Below, piece after piece: positions 34,308-45,000 of a DNA stretch of 64,000 nt. The stretch spans positions 7,514,915-7,578,914 of the forward strand of contig CM051026.1 in the NCBI GenBank assembly GCA_027627225.1, written 5' to 3'. Position 1 is the first letter of the stretch. Each line of letters begins with the position of its first letter. Position numbers and translations under genes: made by a program. The notes below the pieces were generated by a model. The model searched no databases and was not told the origin of the DNA. It was given only the letters and a program-made list of their open reading frames with translations. Origin of the DNA: Congeria kusceri (taxonomy: Eukaryota; Mollusca; Bivalvia; Myida; Dreissenidae).

Positions 34308-34689
34308 CGGAAGTCCGTGGACAACTTCAGATGACGTCATGCATGAAGGCACTGTCAACGAATTTCACGTTTGTTAGACTTTGTGAATGTTCTTTTTCTT
34401 TCCCCCTGAATATCACATCCACGCAACACAACGACTTAGGTGAATTGAAGCGGAATGGATTGTTGTAATTTGGGCACACATAATTATTTTAGTTGAAGGA
34501 AGTGAGAACATTACAATAAACCATGCAATTAGACTATAATTTGCATTTTCGTGTGGAAAAGATGTATAGAAAGCTTTTCTTCTCTGAGTCAGTATATTTC
34601 TTGGGCCAATCTTGCGAAGAATTCGGTCACGTTACGTCGCATACGTAAGTAATATGGAACACGAACATACTGGATTGGATGCTACGTGA

Positions 34690-34990
34690 TAGGACGCTTT
34701 TTTACGGAATTCCGTTCGGGCCATCGTTATTTTCGCTTTTGAATGTAAGAATCTGAAACGCGAAAACACGAAATCGCGAAAGTTCGATGACGAAAACGCG
34801 AAAAAACGATGACAAAAATGGGATAGTGGGATGACGAAAACGCGAAAACACAATGACGATAAATGCGTCATCGTATTATCGCGTTTTCGTCATCTTGCTC
34901 TCGCGATTGTATCATCGTACGTTCATGATTTTGTGCTTTTGCGTATTCGTACTTTGGTCTTTCGGCACATGCGCATACAGTAATTCTCCT
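34690..34990. repeat. CpG-rich dyad repeat (CGAAAACGCGAAAA / TTTTCGCG)
   Basis: The left half repeats GATGACGAAAACGCGAAAA at 34788, 34832 and related sites; the right half has GCGTCATCGTATTATCGCG followed by TTTTCGTCATC, the inverse of the left. The two halves could fold. CpG density is far above the surroundings. Resembles a common mollusc repeat of this motif. Non-coding. Confidence 0.6.
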
Positions 34991-36165
34991 TGATTTCGTG
35001 TTTTGTGTTTCAGATCACTAAGTATTCGTATTCATAGGCAAAGGCCCTAACGGAATATGGTACTTTTGTAGTGGCTTTAATGTACGAAAATAAACACGTT
35101 GCATGTACACACTACTTCCTAGGGTAAGTTGTGAATGAATTCGTATGTTTCTGTTAAAAGCAAACTATTATTGTTGTGGTAAGCATGTACATAGTTCACA
35201 TACAGAAATCATAAAACGTGCGTTGTTTTGTTACTACCGTAAATACGTTTTATTTCTTTTATAATTTTATTGTTCACATTGTGCCGCATACTTGTAGCAC
35301 ATTTTTGTATGGTTATTTAACTTATTTTACGTGATTGTGACGCATTGTTATTTTGTTTCATTTGCGTAGCGGTGTCTTGACGCGTGGATGTAACACATTA
35401 ATGTGACACGTTGACAGAGGGACAGACAAAATAGTTATTTACGTCTCACTTGTGTACACAAAACAAATAATAACACAGTATAAAATCGTGATATATATGT
35501 ACAAAACCCCTCAGAACAGAGTTATGAGAGACGAACATTCTAAAATACCTAAAATACTCGAACGCTATTAAAATCTTAAACAGATGCTTAAAAAATACAA
35601 ACAAGGCAACGTACGATATTCGATGCAAACGTCACTTATCTTCAGACAATCATAAAAAACTTATAAAATATGTACAAGAAATACAATAAATAATGTTAAG
35701 ACCATAAACTATTGCTTCCTATAAGTATACATGCATATACTGTAAGAGTAGTAATTTGCTATGAACAAAATTCAATGCAATTATATATTCAGATGGTTTC
35801 GTCGCTTAATTTAAATGTCATGATTGGCTCTGACACTGGATTTAATTATGCGATCATCTGACAGCAAAAAGTTCATGTTTTCTGTTGAATTTTAAGAGGT
35901 TGAAACCATGGTGTATCAATAATGCCTTTTCTACTAAAACAGTTCCAATATTTGTATATAACGGACATATTAAAAATGCACAGTGTTCATTTTATACACA
36001 GCTCTTACAAATAAAACAATATCGTTTGTTAGCCGAAACTTCGCCAGGGCTCTTCGTTGCTCTCGACTGATCACACGGCACTTGAATTAAGGTTCTACAG
36101 AAAATTCTGTATTAAAGTGCTCTAAAGTGTTTATAGTTGAACACCATTGTGTCTTAGAGCCTAGA
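34991..36165. other. AT-rich sequence, nothing recognised
   Basis: No supported gene. Short frames at 35446-35628 and 35885-36070 are chance-like. Confidence 0.4.
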
Positions 36166-36171
36166 AAAGAC

Positions 36172-36645
36172 TTAATATTCAAATTCGCCTAGCCTTTGAA
36201 ACTTAGAAATCAGTAACCCTAGCGCTGACGCTGCCTGTGCTACGTGTTTGGCGGTTACCCAGTTGTCCAATGTGTCAGTAATAACGAGGCCCAGGTATCG
36301 ATATTGACTGACTCGGTCTATAATGTCATCGTCGTACTTAAACATAAAATTGCTCGGTGCCATATTTACTTTCCTAAAATGTAAAATTTTAGTTTTACTT
36401 ATATTAATAGACATTTTTTTAACCGTACACCATTGAGACAGTATATTAATTAATATCTGTAAATCTTCTGCTGTGTTTGCTACCAATATATGGTCATCAG
36501 CGTAGAATAGATGAATGATCAATTTTTCCATCAACATCAATACCAATGCTGCTGTTATTTAAAAGTTTACTTAAATCGTTTATGTACAGATTAAACAGTG
36601 TCGTAGACAATAAATACCCCTGTTTGAAGCCGATGTTCACGGCAA
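36172..36645 (-). pseudogene. Non-LTR retrotransposon reverse-transcriptase relic
   Basis: On the minus strand, 36640-36548 reads VNIGFKQGYLLSTTLFNLYI then NDL, the fingers/palm motif before the catalytic box. After a frameshift near 36520-36548 the frame continues with LIIHLFYADDHILVANTAED, which contains the YADD catalytic motif, then KKMSINISKTKILHF and QYRYLGLVITDT, the next two conserved RT blocks. It ends at 36172. An in-frame stop lies just before VNIG (TAG near 36650). About 150 residues of the RT palm remain; endonuclease, ORF1 and 3' end are missing. Jockey/CR1-like by motif spacing, not resolved further. Directly abuts the 26-bp minisatellite. Confidence 0.75.
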
Positions 36646-36659
36646 ACTAGTCAATTAAA

Positions 36660-38150
36660 AATTTTTGATTTTGATGTGGCGCGTAATTGTGTTGCGCGTA
36701 TGTGACACGTGGTTGTGTTGTGTGGATGTGACACGAGGTTGTGTAACGTGGATGTAACGCGTTGTCGTATTGCGTGTATGTGAAGCGTTGTTGTATTGCG
36801 TGCATGCGGACGAGTGGTTTTGTTGCGATTATGTTTCTTGTATGTCACACCTGGTTGTGTAACGTAGATGGGACGCATGTTTGTTTGTTTCGTGGATGTG
36901 GCGCATGGATGTGATGCATGGTTGAGTTGCCTAGATGTGAAAACGTGGTTGTGTTGCGTGTATGTGACGCGTGGTTGTGTTGCTTGGCTGTGACACGTGG
37001 TTGTGCTGCGTGTGTGTGACGCGTGGTTGTGTTGCTTGGCTGTGAAACGTGGTTGTGTTGTTTGACAGTGAAGCGTGGTTGTGTTGCGTGTACGTGACAC
37101 GTGGTTATATTGCTTGGCTGTGACACGTGGTTGTGTTGCTTTGCTGTGATGCTTGGTTATGTTGCTTGACTGTGTTGCGTACATGTGATGCGTAGGTGTG
37201 ACGCGTGGTTGTGTTGCATAGATGTGACGCGTCGTTGTGTTGCCTGGATGTGACGCGTCATTGTGTTGCCTGGATGTGACGCGTCGTTGTGTTGCCTGGA
37301 TGTGACATGTCGTTGTGTTGCGTGCATGTGACGCGTCGTTGTGTTGCCTGGATGTGACGCGTCGTTGTGTTGCGTGCATGTGACGTGTCGTTGTGTTGCC
37401 TGGATGTGACGTGTCGTTGTGTTGCGTGCATGTGACGTGTCGTTGTGTTGCGTGCATGTGACGTGTCGTTGTGTTGCGTGCATGTGACGTGTCGTTGTGT
37501 TGCCTGGATGTGACGTGTCGTTGTGTTGCCTGGATGTGACATGTCGTTGTGTTGCCTGGATGTGACGTGTCGTTGTGTTGCCTGGATGTGACGTGTCGTT
37601 GTGTTGCGTGCATGTGACGTGTCGTTGTGTTGCCTGGATGTGACGTGTCGTTGTGTTGCCTGGATGTGACGTGTCGTTGTGTTGCGTGCATGTGACGTGT
37701 CGTTGTGTTGCGTGCATTTGACGTGTCGCTGTGTTGCCTGGATGTGGCGTGTCGTTGTGCTGCGTGAATGTGACGTGTAGTTGTGTTGCGTGCAAGTTAC
37801 TCGTCGTTGTGTTGCCTGGATGTGACACTTCGTTGTGTTGCCTGGATGTGACGTGTCGTCGTGTTGCCTGTATGTGATGCGTCGTTTTGTTACCTGGATG
37901 TGACGCGTCGTTGTGTTGTCTGGATGTGACGGATGTGACGCTTCCTTGTGTTGTCTGGATGTGACGCTTCGTTGTGTTGTCTGGATGTGACGCTTCGTTG
38001 TGTTGCCTGGATGTGACGTGTCGTCATGTTGCCTGCATGTGATGCGTCGTTGTGTTGCCTGGATTTGACGCGTCGTTGTGTTGCCTGGATGTGACGCGTC
38101 GTTGTAAAACGTGGATGCGTTTCGTGGTTGCGTTACGCGGTTGTGACGCG
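36660..38150. repeat. 26-bp minisatellite array, about 55 units
   Basis: Unit GTGACGTGTCGTTGTGTTGC then CTGGAT (26 bp), with a second type having GTGCAT instead. The middle (37200-37860) is nearly uniform; both edges are diverged, as expected if unequal exchange homogenises the centre. The 26-bp unit has no stop in any minus-strand frame, so three long overlapping minus-strand frames (up to 346 codons, rich in His, Thr, Asn and Arg) exist with a 26-residue period. They are artefacts. Each unit keeps two or three CpGs. Confidence 0.9.
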
Positions 38151-38875
38151 ATTTTTTTTTCCGGTGTATTAAAATAGAGGATTTACCATGTACATGTTTT
38201 TGAGCATAGTATTTTAAAGACAAATTCATTTTAATTTTAACATATCTTCAATTTAAGTTGGAATAACTTAAGAATATTTATAAATATGTGCCGTGGAATC
38301 CTTATTGCATTTAAGACAAAATAAAAAGAAATCAAGAGATAGCGCCTTTAAAGTTTGTAATAGGGGATTGCACACTACTGGTACATTGTTCCAAATCTCC
38401 GTATGGGAATGCACGAGTTTTCTCAAGTTATCTATCGTTAAAGTAACGGGACACTAGTTTCTATTACGCCTTGTGTTGTATAAACACACAAACATTAGTA
38501 AGAAATAAAGTGTTTTGGACCGTGTATATAGGTTTTGGATAATTCTGACAGTAAAATGTGGACATTTCGTATATCTGGAATTTTAACGTATAGTTCAATT
38601 TAATGGTATAGATTTGTACAATACATGCTCAAAATGCGAATGACTGTTTGAACTTATGGCGATATGTGAATATTTATTTATTATTTCCATCGTTATTTAT
38701 CAACATTCTGTGGCTGGCGGAATTAAACTGCAATCAAGAAGGCGGACTGTGCAACTCGGCGGCGCTGTTTTCGGGAAGTTGAAGTGAGCGAAGATAAGTT
38801 ACGTTTTAGTTGTATATTTCCACTTGCGCGCCGTAAACAGTATAAAACAGTGAATAAAAAACTTAATAGTTATTT
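38151..38875. other. Mixed sequence, nothing recognised
   Basis: 38700-38850 is somewhat GC-richer (GGCGGACTGTGCAACTCGG, GCGCGCCGTAAACAG), but I find no start, splice or domain evidence for a gene. Confidence 0.35.
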
Positions 38876-38877
38876 TA

Positions 38878-39192
38878 ACATGATACTGGCTAATTTTGCT
38901 ATAGACAAAGACAAAAATTATCGTTGTTAAACTACCAAATAAGCAACGCAAAAAGTAGTCCTGATTCTGAACGGAGCATATGATATATTATAGTAAAATG
39001 TATTTCTCATTACAATTGCAAAAATATTTGCTAGAATCGTTATAATTTTCGCATTTTTGTTGTTTATCGGTGTATAACAAATATTTGTCGTTCTGGTGAT
39101 AACGCATTCGTGGTTAAATTCAAACGCATCAAAACTCCAAATCGTTGTTTATTGACCGATAAACAACGATAAATCGAAAATTATTTCTTAAT
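38878..39192 (-). mobile_element. Foldback element E, copy 4
   Basis: Reverse orientation: AACATGATACTGGCTAATTT, CTATAGACAAAGACAAAAAT, CGTTGTTAAACTACCAAATA, then the damaged palindrome GTTGTTTATCGGTGTATAAC, hairpin arms, GTTGTTTATTGACCGATAAA and TCGAAAATTATTTCTTAA. Confidence 0.75.
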
Positions 39193-40375
39193 TTAAAAAT
39201 AGTTCACAAATTTTTAGTTTAATGGCGTTACAGTGTATTTACGCAAAATGTATTTGCAAAGATTTAAAAATAGATGCAAAACACATTTATAAATAGTTGA
39301 GCTTTGACCGAAATAATTAAATTTGTCGTAAATAAAATGTTAATTTACGGAGAGAAATAAGACGCATTTTATGTACATTTATTTTTATCTAATGCCTTCC
39401 CCGAAATGAAAGAAGGCAGTTGAAAAAAGTTGTCAAACGTTCTTCATATACTTTCTAAATTCGGCTGTGTGTTTCTAATTCACCATTTGCAGTATGATGT
39501 TGTCCGTAATATATAGGCCTATATACTTAAGTTGACATATATAGACGTCTAAGTACGTATAAGTATGTATTGCGTCAATTGTCTGTCAAATTGTCTGTAC
39601 AATGGAATATACCGTTTTGCACATTGTTTTATGTTAAAGTAGTCAATGTTGACGACTGAGAATCAACATGTCATATTTGCACTTGTATACATTTTGATAT
39701 ATACATGTATCTGCTGAATTCGTAATTTGATTGAAGTCGAAATATACGCGATTTTCAAGTAATAGTACCTATATTTGATTTTACTCGTATGTAAGTAAAT
39801 TTGACGTTTCCTCAAGTCTATGGACATTATTGCAACTTTCGCCCTGCCTACTCACGAGTAGAGAGTTTCAATATGTAGAGAAACACAAAAAAAAACTAAT
39901 ACATGCTACCAAATTGGAATGATGTCCCATTAACTGTACCAATATCACCCAGACACTGTTGTCCCGAATAAATCTTGCAACAGTCGCAGAAATATAATTA
40001 TTACTATTTTAATTTTCAGTGTTTTCAATTCTTCTTCGAATTATGGAAACACCGCTGTGTGAGGCAACCTCCGCGCAGATATTTGACTACTTCCGAGCAT
40101 AGCTCTAATCAAATCCCTGCCGTCATAGCAAACCACGTGATGATGATCTATTAAAATGTAATAGTTATTATTAATAGTTTAAAATAGTTGTTTTCGTGTT
40201 GTTGTTTTTCATTATTCGCTGTAAGCGACATTCAAAAAGTCAAATCATGTAGAAAATAGCACTGAGTTGCATCAAATGAGTAAAAGTTACCAACACGAAA
40301 TCCTTCCAGATCAGCAAGGATTTTACTTGTGACGGCAGTGGTTACTGATAAAAGCTAGAGGAAGTAGCTGTTGCG
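39193..40375. other. AT-rich sequence, nothing recognised
   Basis: No supported feature. Confidence 0.4.
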
Positions 40376-40379
40376 AGGA

Positions 40380-40870
40380 GTTTGTGTGTGAGGGTGTTCC
40401 GTGGTTGCAGACGATTGTTTTTCGGTTCTTGCTAGTTGTTCTAGAGTCGCATTGATCCATCAAGCCTTCCCAACTCACCCCAGACAGGAACCGCAATTAT
40501 GTCTCTTTTACTTTTCCGGACACTGTCGTCATTAAGAAAACTTGCAACATTCACAAACATGCAAAATTATATTGTGGATGTAACGCTGGGTGAGGGTGTT
40601 CAGTGCTTGCAGACAATCTACTTCTGGTTCTTGCCAGTTGTTGTGTTGTCACATTGGTAAAACACGCCTTCCCAACTCACCCCAGACATGCTTGATTGTA
40701 TTAATGTTTGGATTTCCTACCCATACGATCGTACACACGACATCCGGGAAACCGTTCACCTGTACACCGGTACACGCGCGCTCTGTGGTCATTTCCGGTT
40801 ACAGTGATTTTGGATGTCCTCGGCGAAGACAACGCTAGTGAAGGTCGAGAATGACGTCGTGTCCAGAACC
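40380..40870 (-). pseudogene. Tc1-like transposase relic with internal deletion and duplicated C-terminus
   Basis: Minus strand, starting at 40870: NDHRARVYRCTGERFPDVVC matches the Tc1 region between the first and second catalytic Asp (a D-x-R-x-RVYR...GERF pattern). It is joined without the second Asp region to NINTIKHVWGELGRRV, the decayed form of the Tc1 'NPIEHLWDELGRR' box (the Glu-bearing motif is changed to IKHVW). NNWQEPEVDCLQALNTLTQ follows. A second, worse copy of the VWGELGR...NN.QEP segment lies at 40385-40490, about 200 bp on. Not functional. Confidence 0.65.
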
Positions 40871-41027
40871 ACCGCAATGCACGGTGTCTCGGTGTAAATG
40901 TTACTCCGAATTTCGGACGTCTACGTCACAGGTGTCTGCAGCGTTCTGTCGTTGAAACGCCAGTGCTTTTTGAAATGATGGACAGATATATGATAGGTGT
41001 ATGCGTCATGCAATTGATTGTTTTTCA

Positions 41028-41372
41028 ATATTCTAACATGATACTCGCTTATTTTTCTATATATAAAAAACACAATTATCGTTTTTAAACTTCCCAATAA
41101 ACAACGCAAAAATCCAGATTAGTCCAGATTCTAAGCGGTGCATTGTACAAAGTAGTTCAAATTATAACTGCAGGAATATCAATCAAATTATGTTATAATC
41201 GAAATAATTTTCGCATTATCGTTGTTTATCGGTCAATAAACAACTCTTTGTCGTTCGGATGCGTGGCTATTAAACAACTCGGACGAACGCTGTTCTGGAT
41301 TAATTCCTACGCATCAGAACTCCAATTCGTTGTTTATTGGACGATAAACAACGATAAATGGATTTTTTTTTT
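41028..41372 (-). mobile_element. Foldback element E, copy 5
   Basis: Reverse orientation: TTCTAACATGATACTCGCTT, ACTTCCCAATAAACAACGCA, then GTTGTTTATCGGTCAATAAA, GATGCGTGGCTATTAAACAA, CTACGCATCAGAACTCCAAT, GTTGTTTATTGGACGATAAA. Both hairpin arms are well kept. Confidence 0.75.
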
Positions 41373-41506
41373 TAAATAAAATGGCTCGTTATGGTTTGTC
41401 ATTAACACTCGGTATCCAGTCTATCTAGATAAGTAAGCGCTTCATGTAGAAATGTAGAGATAGTCCATTGACAAGCAATATTAACTTTTATTGTAGAATT
41501 AGAGTA

Positions 41507-41800
41507 TCCTCTATCATTTGAATTACGCAAGGCTACGCATCGCAACACACACGCACGGGTCCATTACAAATTCATAAATTTAATTGATTTTTTTGTATTG
41601 ATTCTTCACTATTTGTAGATTTATATTGATGCATACATGCATTAATATTGTACCATATTGCATATTATCTTTTCCTGTCTTGTGTTAAGATCTAAAGTAT
41701 TGGGTTATTATCTTGTATTATTTCATCGCGTTATCATGTGTGGACTTATTGCACGCGAAAAAGTACTAGCTACACGATCTAAGATACGTGGTTTCGTATC
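41507..41800 (+). repeat. Dispersed repeat with ATTACGCAAGGCTRCGC motif, copy 1
   Basis: Matches 51955-52190 in order: ATTACGCAAGGCTACGCATC, then TATTTCATCGCGTTATCATG, TGTGGACTTATTGCACGCGA and AGCTACACGATCTAAGATAC. Divergence with small indels. Origin unknown. Confidence 0.6.
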
Positions 41801-41826
41801 GGACTGTCCGAGGGAGAAGTGTTTGT

Positions 41827-42098
41827 TGCCCAGGGCCCGTATTCACCGATTTATTCTTAGACGTCAGAATAAAGAACCGACTTTAAATCAAGAAAATATA
41901 CTTCTGCGTTTGCAAATATTCTTGGTACCAATGTTGCTTATATCTTTAACAACTCGCTCTAAATAAAGAATGTTGTAATTAGATTGCCTGAATACCAAGT
42001 CAGATTGAAATTTATGTATGCTCTTAGAACATAACGGTTCAAGAATATTCTTTAATATTAGTCTTAAGTCTAATAATAGGTCGGTGAATAGGGGCCCA
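41827..42098. mobile_element. GGGCCC-ended inverted-repeat element F, copy 1
   Basis: Left end CAGGGCCCGTATTCACCGA, TTATTCTTAGACGTCAGAAT; right end (reverse complement) CTGGGCCCCTATTCACCGA, CCTATTATTAGACTTAAGAC. Terminal inverted repeats exceed 30 bp. About 270 bp, AT-rich and non-coding. The frame at 41658-41966 runs across its left end and is not a gene. Confidence 0.75.
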
Positions 42099-42590
42099 GT
42101 TGGTTTGATGTGTTCAATTATTCTTTAGACATTGAAAAGCATTGCCGAAGACGTTCTTGGTGATTTCGTGCCTGCATTTTTAAGCTTATTTGAAGAGTGA
42201 TTCTGGTCTACTTGTGCAATTAAATTCTGTCCGTATGTGAATTACTACTACTATGACGAAAGCGTATACTATGTTATGTGAAAGTCGTGTACAGTTTGCA
42301 CGATTCGTCAAAAATAATAATATAGAAGCTGTATTATAAGAAATGCTCCTTTGTCATTTATTTTTTTAGTTTGTCGTTTTACAAAATTTCCGTACAAAGG
42401 AATATATGTTTACGTGATTATATGCACGATTGTTGAATCATTGTGTATAAATGTGTCAAAATTTGACGATCGAGTTGCCGTCGGAGGAATTGCTATATTG
42501 ATTCAAATCGAAATAGATAAGTTTGACGATACATCAGGGCTATATTCTCAAATATCTGGTCTTTATTTCGTATTAGCGAGGTAATTTACA

Positions 42591-42726
42591 CTTTCGAGTC
42601 AATTCCCTGGGTAGAACCAGTACTTGGTGTCTTGAGAAAGATCATTCAAACGCTACCCCAATCCGGATCGAACTCATAACCTCACGATCGAAAGGCGGAC
42701 ACCATATCCATCCCGCCACTGCGACA
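42591..42726 (-). mobile_element. tRNA-Arg(TCG)-like SINE
   Basis: Minus strand: GTCGCAGTGGCGGGATGGAT (A-box region), GGTGTCCGCCTTTCGATCGT with TCG in the anticodon position, GAGTTCGATCC (B-box), then a body with GATCTTTCTCAAGACACCAA, GTACTGGTTCTACCCAGGG and AATTGACTCGAAAGTG. The same head and body order occurs at 62935-63103, and the body alone at 22564 and, tandemly amplified, at 30694-31290. Confidence 0.7.
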
Positions 42727-43017
42727 TTTTTAATTTGGCATATTTAGCACTGCTCATGAGTATACAGTTTCCATGTTTCAAAAACGCTAAACTAAGAATT
42801 ATGTTCTTTTAACAGTGTCGCTAAAACTATTATTTCAAGTTTTTCAGTTTCAATATATTCAGGGCAACAGCATTTGTTCACATTCTTCGTGTACGTGGGC
42901 ACTGTATTCTTTTGATCAGTGTAGTGGATTATACATGTAATGATCACAGATTAATTAAGAGATCAGTTACTTTAACAATAGAAAATGCAACCAATAACAG
43001 TGCTTTATTTTATTAGC

Positions 43018-43287
43018 ACAGGGCTCGTATTCACCAACCGACTCTTAGACTTAAGAATAAAGGATATTCTTAAAATTGTTCTTTCTAAAAAGGCTGTACT
43101 TTGAATATTTCTTGATATTCACCGATGCTAATTTACCAGTCCTTATTTATAACGATTTATTAATGACATAAGCAACATTGGAACATTGGTATCTGGGACA
43201 GTTCCAAACGCACACGTATTATTTATAGAGTCTAAGTCTATCCTTTATTCAGAAGTCTAAGAGTGGGTTGGTGAATACTGGCCCAGG
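43018..43287. mobile_element. GGGCCC-ended inverted-repeat element F, copy 2
   Basis: Left end CAGGGCTCGTATTCACCAAC, CGACTCTTAGACTTAAGAAT; right end (reverse complement) CTGGGCCAGTATTCACCAAC, CCACTCTTAGACTTCTGAAT. About 270 bp, the same size as copy 1. Confidence 0.75.
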
Positions 43288-43800
43288 TCGCAAACCAATA
43301 ACAGGTTTGACATCCTGTAACATTGATCATAGCTATAACTGTTTGGAAAATGGAATTAACACACACAAAAACTGTGTGGACGGATGGCGGCGGTCGACTT
43401 CGGGTTTTGCAAGGACTCTGTTGCTCTGTAGCATTTTGTGTTTTGGTTTTGTCCCGGCATACGGAGCGTTGTAGTAAGAATCAGGGACATACGTCCCCAA
43501 AATATAACGGTCTCAGCTCCACGCTGGCCTCTCTCATGCTCAAGACGTCTGGGATGGCTTTTATATAGAATCTTAGTCAAAAATTAAGAAAAGTATTTAA
43601 ATTCTGAAATGTTATCTATTTTCTGACAAAGACACGCATTAATGTTTGAAGACACGGAAAGCATAATACAATATCAATTGATCATGCAAATATTCCAAAA
43701 GCACAATGTTATATTAAACACAAATTCTAGTTTTGAATCATTTTCAAATTAAGAATTTGAATGTGACCCTCTGTTTCCCGTGAATTTGGCAGTGGTCTGT
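43288..43800. other. Sequence without a supported gene
   Basis: 43323-43568 is open on the plus strand (81 codons) and largely open on the minus strand. Neither translation shows a domain, and I cannot choose between them or call either. Confidence 0.3.
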
Positions 43801-43802
43801 TA

Positions 43803-43815
43803 CACTTCCGGTAGC
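43803..43815 (-). promoter_or_regulatory. ETS-type site next to a possible first exon
   Basis: ACACTTCCGGTAG contains ACTTCCGG, on the minus strand CCGGAAGT, the consensus for ETS factors such as GABP. It lies about 25-30 bp before the ATG at 43836. Such sites are frequent at housekeeping promoters. Function is inferred from position only. Confidence 0.3.
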
Positions 43816-43835
43816 AAGGAATTTATCACGAATAG

Positions 43836-44005
43836 ATGCTGCTGTCGTCGGCTGTCGATGAAACGCCCTGTAGCGCCGCATATGTTCGTCGACGTAAAAA
43901 CGTGAGCGCATTCCTGTATTCGGAAATTTTCAACGCATACCGTGAACGATTTAGTTTATGCAGCGACGCACAAGGCATAAAGCAATCGTTGTATATATGT
44001 GGCAG
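43836..44005 (+). CDS. Possible first coding exon of an unidentified gene
   Basis: The open frame from ATG 43836 encodes MLLSSAVDETPCSAAYVRRR, KNVSAFLYSEIFNAYRERFS and LCSDAQGIKQSLYICGR, with a balanced, protein-like composition and CpG-richer DNA than its surroundings. At 44005/44006 it meets a near-perfect donor, GGCAG|GTCAGT; without splicing it would stop six codons later. An ETS-type site lies just upstream. I do not recognise the peptide and cannot find a next exon. The region downstream is microsatellite. A chance open frame is a real alternative. Confidence 0.3.
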
Positions 44006-44080
44006 GTCAGTGCCTCTTTAGCGCATTGAGAGAACATAAGTCAATTAGATCTATATACTATTAAATAAAATGAAGGAAAA

Positions 44081-44153
44081 AGATGATGATGATGATGATA
44101 ATGATGATGATAATGATGAAGATGAACATGGTGATGTTGATGATGCTGAACAC

Positions 44154-44189
<36 letters not shown>

Positions 44190-44275
44190 GCTGATATGAT
44201 GATGATAACGACCATGATGATGATGATGATGATGCTGATGATGATGATAATGATGATGCTGATATTGTTTTGTTC
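44081..44275 (+). repeat. (GAT)n microsatellite
   Basis: GATGATGATGATGATAATGA and similar, about 195 bp, with GCT and AAC interruptions. Asp-rich, Met-rich, His-rich and Ser-rich frames all arise from it. Confidence 0.9.
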
Positions 44276-44520
44276 AAAGTAGGTTTTCGCTCGATTAGTC
44301 ATTGAATGATGCTGTTGAAGGTTGCACTTTTGGGATGTTTGGGAAATCGCTTGTGTGGTCAGATTGTGTGGAACTTCATGCCGGCAGGGATTTAAAATCG
44401 AGCTATGCTCAGAACCAGTTAAATCTGCGCGGAGGCTGGGTAAACTTATTACAGCAGTTGCTTTCCCAAGATTTACTCGAGCTGACCGCTTGCACAGTGT
44501 GTACAAGAAAAACATTGATG

Positions 44521-45000
44521 TTAAAGAGACTATGTCATCGAAGAGGGCATTAAGGGGGAAATTTCTTTAAAAAAAATTGAAATTCAGATATTAATACTGG
44601 CATATAATAACGGTTAAAATAGGTTATCTATAAAGGGAAAATATTGTACACCCTCTGAGATCATAAATGAATTTATAATAAGGATCGTGTTTGTTTGGCC
44701 CTTTTCATGTTTACATTTTGACGTCAGAATTGTGAGCATTTAGGATACCCTTAGTTTACACATGATGCATCAGAATAGCGCAGTTGGTTAGAGCGCTGTC
44801 TACCGTCATTTCCGAGTATGGCTCCCAAGTCGTGAGTTCGATACCCACTGGGTTTTTTTTTGCAATCCTTTTTGCTTATTTGTTTTTACCAAATATATCA
44901 TTGTGTATAATATTATGTATTATTTATTTAATGTACATGTCTTAAAATAGCTCATTTCTATCATATTGTATCAGTCATAGTGCCATAGAAAATCAATTTG
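44521..45000 (+). repeat. TTAAAGGGAC element with internal tRNA-like segment, copy 2
   Basis: TTAAAGAGACTATGTCATCG start; homologous to 27117-27600 throughout. The tRNA-like segment is better kept here: A-box TAGCGCAGTTGGTTAGAGCG at 44776 and B-box GAGTTCGATACC near 44834-44845, followed at once by GGGTTTTTTTTT, a Pol III-type terminator. Confidence 0.65.

Noticed and set aside
36651..38229. Minus-strand open frames of 346, 323 and 223 codons rich in His, Thr, Asn and Arg
   Set aside because: They follow from a 26-bp tandem unit without stops in three overlapping frames; the 26-residue period mirrors the DNA, and there is no domain or splice signal.
43323..43580. Overlapping 74-81 codon frames on both strands
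   Set aside because: Neither strand shows a domain, and I cannot decide between them.
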